A stretch of 8,800 bases of DNA from Weeksellaceae bacterium (GTDB taxonomy: Bacteria; Bacteroidota; Bacteroidia; Flavobacteriales; Weeksellaceae), in assembly GCA_028698395.1 (NCBI GenBank), contig JAQVDG010000067.1, positions 1 through 8,800 on the forward strand, given 5' to 3'. Below are positions 7,635 through 8,800 of this stretch, piece after piece (position 1 is the stretch's first letter; each line of letters opens with the position of its first letter). Under the pieces are notes generated by a model. The model was not told the origin of the DNA and ran no database searches. It saw only the letters and a list, made by a program, of their open reading frames with translations. A program made the translations under genes and the position numbers.

Positions 7635-7684
7635 AAAAAAATGACTTAAATAAGAAAATTTAAAACGAATTTTTCCTTACTTAA
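7635..7684 (-). terminator. AT-rich hairpin with T-run between the glycosyltransferase gene and purH (terminator or leader attenuator)
   Basis: On the - strand TTAAGTAAG (7684-7676) pairs with CTTATTTAA (7654-7646), nine pairs including one G-T wobble. Further A-T pairing inside leaves a small loop. Four bases later seven T residues follow (7641-7635). The stem is poor in G-C, so it would be weak. It could end the glycosyltransferase transcript, or, if the -7 box at 7703-7696 is the purH promoter, act as an attenuator in the purH leader. Confidence 0.4.
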
Positions 7685-7695
7685 TTTTTGTTGGG

Positions 7696-7703
7696 CAAAA
7701 TTA
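7696..7703 (-). promoter_or_regulatory. Candidate -7 box (TAATTTTG) for purH
   Basis: TAATTTTG on the - strand is an exact match to the Bacteroidota TAnnTTTG -7 consensus, 84 bases upstream of the purH ATG. The -33 side is weak: at the right distance (19 bases) there is only TATG instead of TTG. If used, the leader would be about 75-80 bases and would contain the hairpin at 7684-7646. Such AT-rich words arise by chance, so confidence is limited. Confidence 0.35.
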
Positions 7704-7735
7704 GCAGTACTACGGGATAAATCATACTAAAATGA

Positions 7736-8761
7736 TTAAAAATCCAAAACTATTGACCAATAAGTTGAATCATTTTCAAAAAAAACTTCCATTAACCACG
7801 ATTTCAATGACATTTTTTCCAAATCATGGGATGTTAATTCTTGAAAATCCGATTGAAAAAAATCAAAAGAAAGTTCTATTTTTTCACGGTTGATGTATAA
7901 AATATTTTGTGGATTGTAAAACGGATAATTTCGAATATCCGGATTAGTTGTAATCAACTTTTTACCGGCTGCCAAAGTTTCAAAAGTACGCATGGTCAAA
8001 CCGTTTTGAAAAGGTTTATTAATATCCAGAACCGAAAAACTTTGGTTATAAATTTTCTGAATTTCTTGATGATTTAATTGTGTGAAACTCAATTTTTTTA
8101 GCTTAACTTTTTTAAAATCAGCATCAAATAATCGTTTTAAATAATAGGCAATTTTACTTGGTGAATAATAAAAAAAATGGGTTTTTAAATTCATTTTTTC
8201 GGCTAACTCCCGAATGGTTTCGCCCAATTGATAACGATCGGTATGCGCGCTTCCAATGAATGTTATATCGTATTTTTTTTCTTTTTGAACTTCTGATTTT
8301 TTATATGAATTCAAATAAAATAAAGGTCGAAATTCTAATTTATATTTTATTGCATCCGATGGTTCAAAAGTGATTTTTCTGTCAAAAAACGGAAGAAGTT
8401 TCAACATTCTCGGATATTCACTCATTGCATCATAGGCATAAAAAATCATTTGAGTTTGAGGAAATTCTTTTTTGAATTTTTCAAGAAAAAAAAATGGAAC
8501 TGTTTCTCCTTTTATCAGTAAAAAATAGTCGTATTTTTTATTTTGGATTTGCTTTAAAATTAATTGATAATACGAATTAATTCTTTTTTGATACATTTTT
8601 GAATTTACACGAATAATTCCTTTTGTCCAAACGGAATTGGAAGGTCGTTCATCGAAATAGTCAACTTGTGCGCCTAATTTTTCCAATTGTTGTGTGATGG
8701 CATTTTCATAATGAAAAAACCGAGCAGAGAGAAAAAGTATTTTTTTATTTTTGAAAATCAT
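7736..8761 (-). CDS. GT-B type glycosyltransferase (CgeB-like / Glyco_trans_1_2-like)
   Basis: The 341-residue cytoplasmic protein starts with KKILFLSARFFHYENAITQQLEKLG (positions 6-30), a beta strand and helix typical of the N-terminal Rossmann domain of GT-B enzymes. YDYFLLIKGE (77-86) and MIFYAYDAMSEYPR (105-118) continue that domain. A linker leads to the second domain at KKYDITFIGSAHTDRYQ (162-178). The most telling part is NGLTMRTFETLAAGKKLITTN (253-273), matching the nucleotide-sugar-binding 'E-[AT]-x-A-x-G-[KT]-x-[LV]' segment of Glyco_trans_1_2 (CgeB-like) enzymes, with E261 the probable ribose-contacting residue. A role in lipopolysaccharide, capsule or other surface glycan synthesis is inferred from the family; donor and acceptor are unknown. 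No transmembrane segment is visible. The ATG at 8761 overlaps the TGA of a probable upstream gene (ATGA), suggesting it sits inside a glycan operon extending beyond the window. It is followed by purH after 124 bases. Confidence 0.8.
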   Translation of the reverse strand: MIFKNKKILFLSARFFHYENAITQQLEKLGAQVDYFDERPSNSVWTKGIIRVNSKMYQKRINSYYQLILKQIQNKKYDYFLLIKGETVPFFFLEKFKKEFPQTQMIFYAYDAMSEYPRMLKLLPFFDRKITFEPSDAIKYKLEFRPLFYLNSYKKSEVQKEKKYDITFIGSAHTDRYQLGETIRELAEKMNLKTHFFYYSPSKIAYYLKRLFDADFKKVKLKKLSFTQLNHQEIQKIYNQSFSVLDINKPFQNGLTMRTFETLAAGKKLITTNPDIRNYPFYNPQNILYINREKIELSFDFFQSDFQELTSHDLEKMSLKSWLMEVFFENDSTYWSIVLDF

Positions 8762-8800
8762 GACTTCAATAAAAGACCTTTTTTGCTCATTTCATTCAGA
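8758..8800 (-). CDS. Probable 3' end of an upstream gene, translationally coupled to the glycosyltransferase
   Basis: On the - strand one frame is open from the right edge and reads LNEMSKKGLLLKS before a TGA at 8760-8758. That stop overlaps the glycosyltransferase ATG in an ATGA arrangement, the commonest form of tight operon overlap. Thirteen residues are too few to identify a product. The overlap geometry is the main evidence; an open frame this short could also occur by chance. Confidence 0.5.
   Translation of the reverse strand, partial: LNEMSKKGLLLKS

Noticed and set aside
7720..7737. Inverted repeat AATCAT / ATGATT across the glycosyltransferase stop codon
   Set aside because: The stem is only 6 bp of mostly A-T pairs and on the - strand no T-run follows; it is too weak to call a terminator.

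Overview
The window looks like chromosomal DNA from a member of the Bacteroidota, most likely a Flavobacteriia-type bacterium. The evidence is the very low GC content, exported proteins whose signal peptides end in Ala-Gln, no obvious Shine-Dalgarno sequences, candidate TAnnTTTG-type -7 boxes, and familiar Bacteroidota versions of several proteins. Six genes and a short fragment of a seventh fill almost all of it. No gene-free stretch exceeds 125 bases, and I see no RNA gene, insertion sequence, CRISPR array or phage gene.

Layout from left to right: (1) the C-terminal end of a family 7 aldehyde dehydrogenase on the + strand, ending at 302 and followed by a clear intrinsic terminator. (2) Converging on it from the - strand, a two-gene unit (5561 down to 359) encoding a 1163-residue exported MORN-variant-repeat protein and, overlapping it by 14 bp, a 574-residue exported protein of unknown function. 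(3) Divergent from that pair, a small + strand VOC (glyoxalase/bleomycin-resistance fold) gene. (4) Converging on the VOC gene, purH on the - strand, encoding the bifunctional last two steps of IMP synthesis. (5) Upstream of purH on the same strand, a GT-B type glycosyltransferase gene. (6) At the right edge, the last 13 codons of a probable further - strand gene whose TGA overlaps the glycosyltransferase ATG.

Most genes are independent units: housekeeping metabolism (purH, the aldehyde dehydrogenase), a small VOC protein, and surface polysaccharide synthesis (the glycosyltransferase and probably its upstream neighbour). The most likely poorly described system is the overlapping pair of exported proteins. 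One has two blocks of MORN-like repeats plus an unassigned, probably beta-rich C-terminal domain of about 310 residues. The other has YD-like C-terminal repeats and an N-terminal half faintly resembling PdaC/RsiV-type (DUF4163/DUF3298) proteins. Two regulatory oddities also stand out: the purH terminator appears to be embedded in the 3' end of the opposing VOC coding sequence, and an AT-rich hairpin with a T-run sits in the purH leader.
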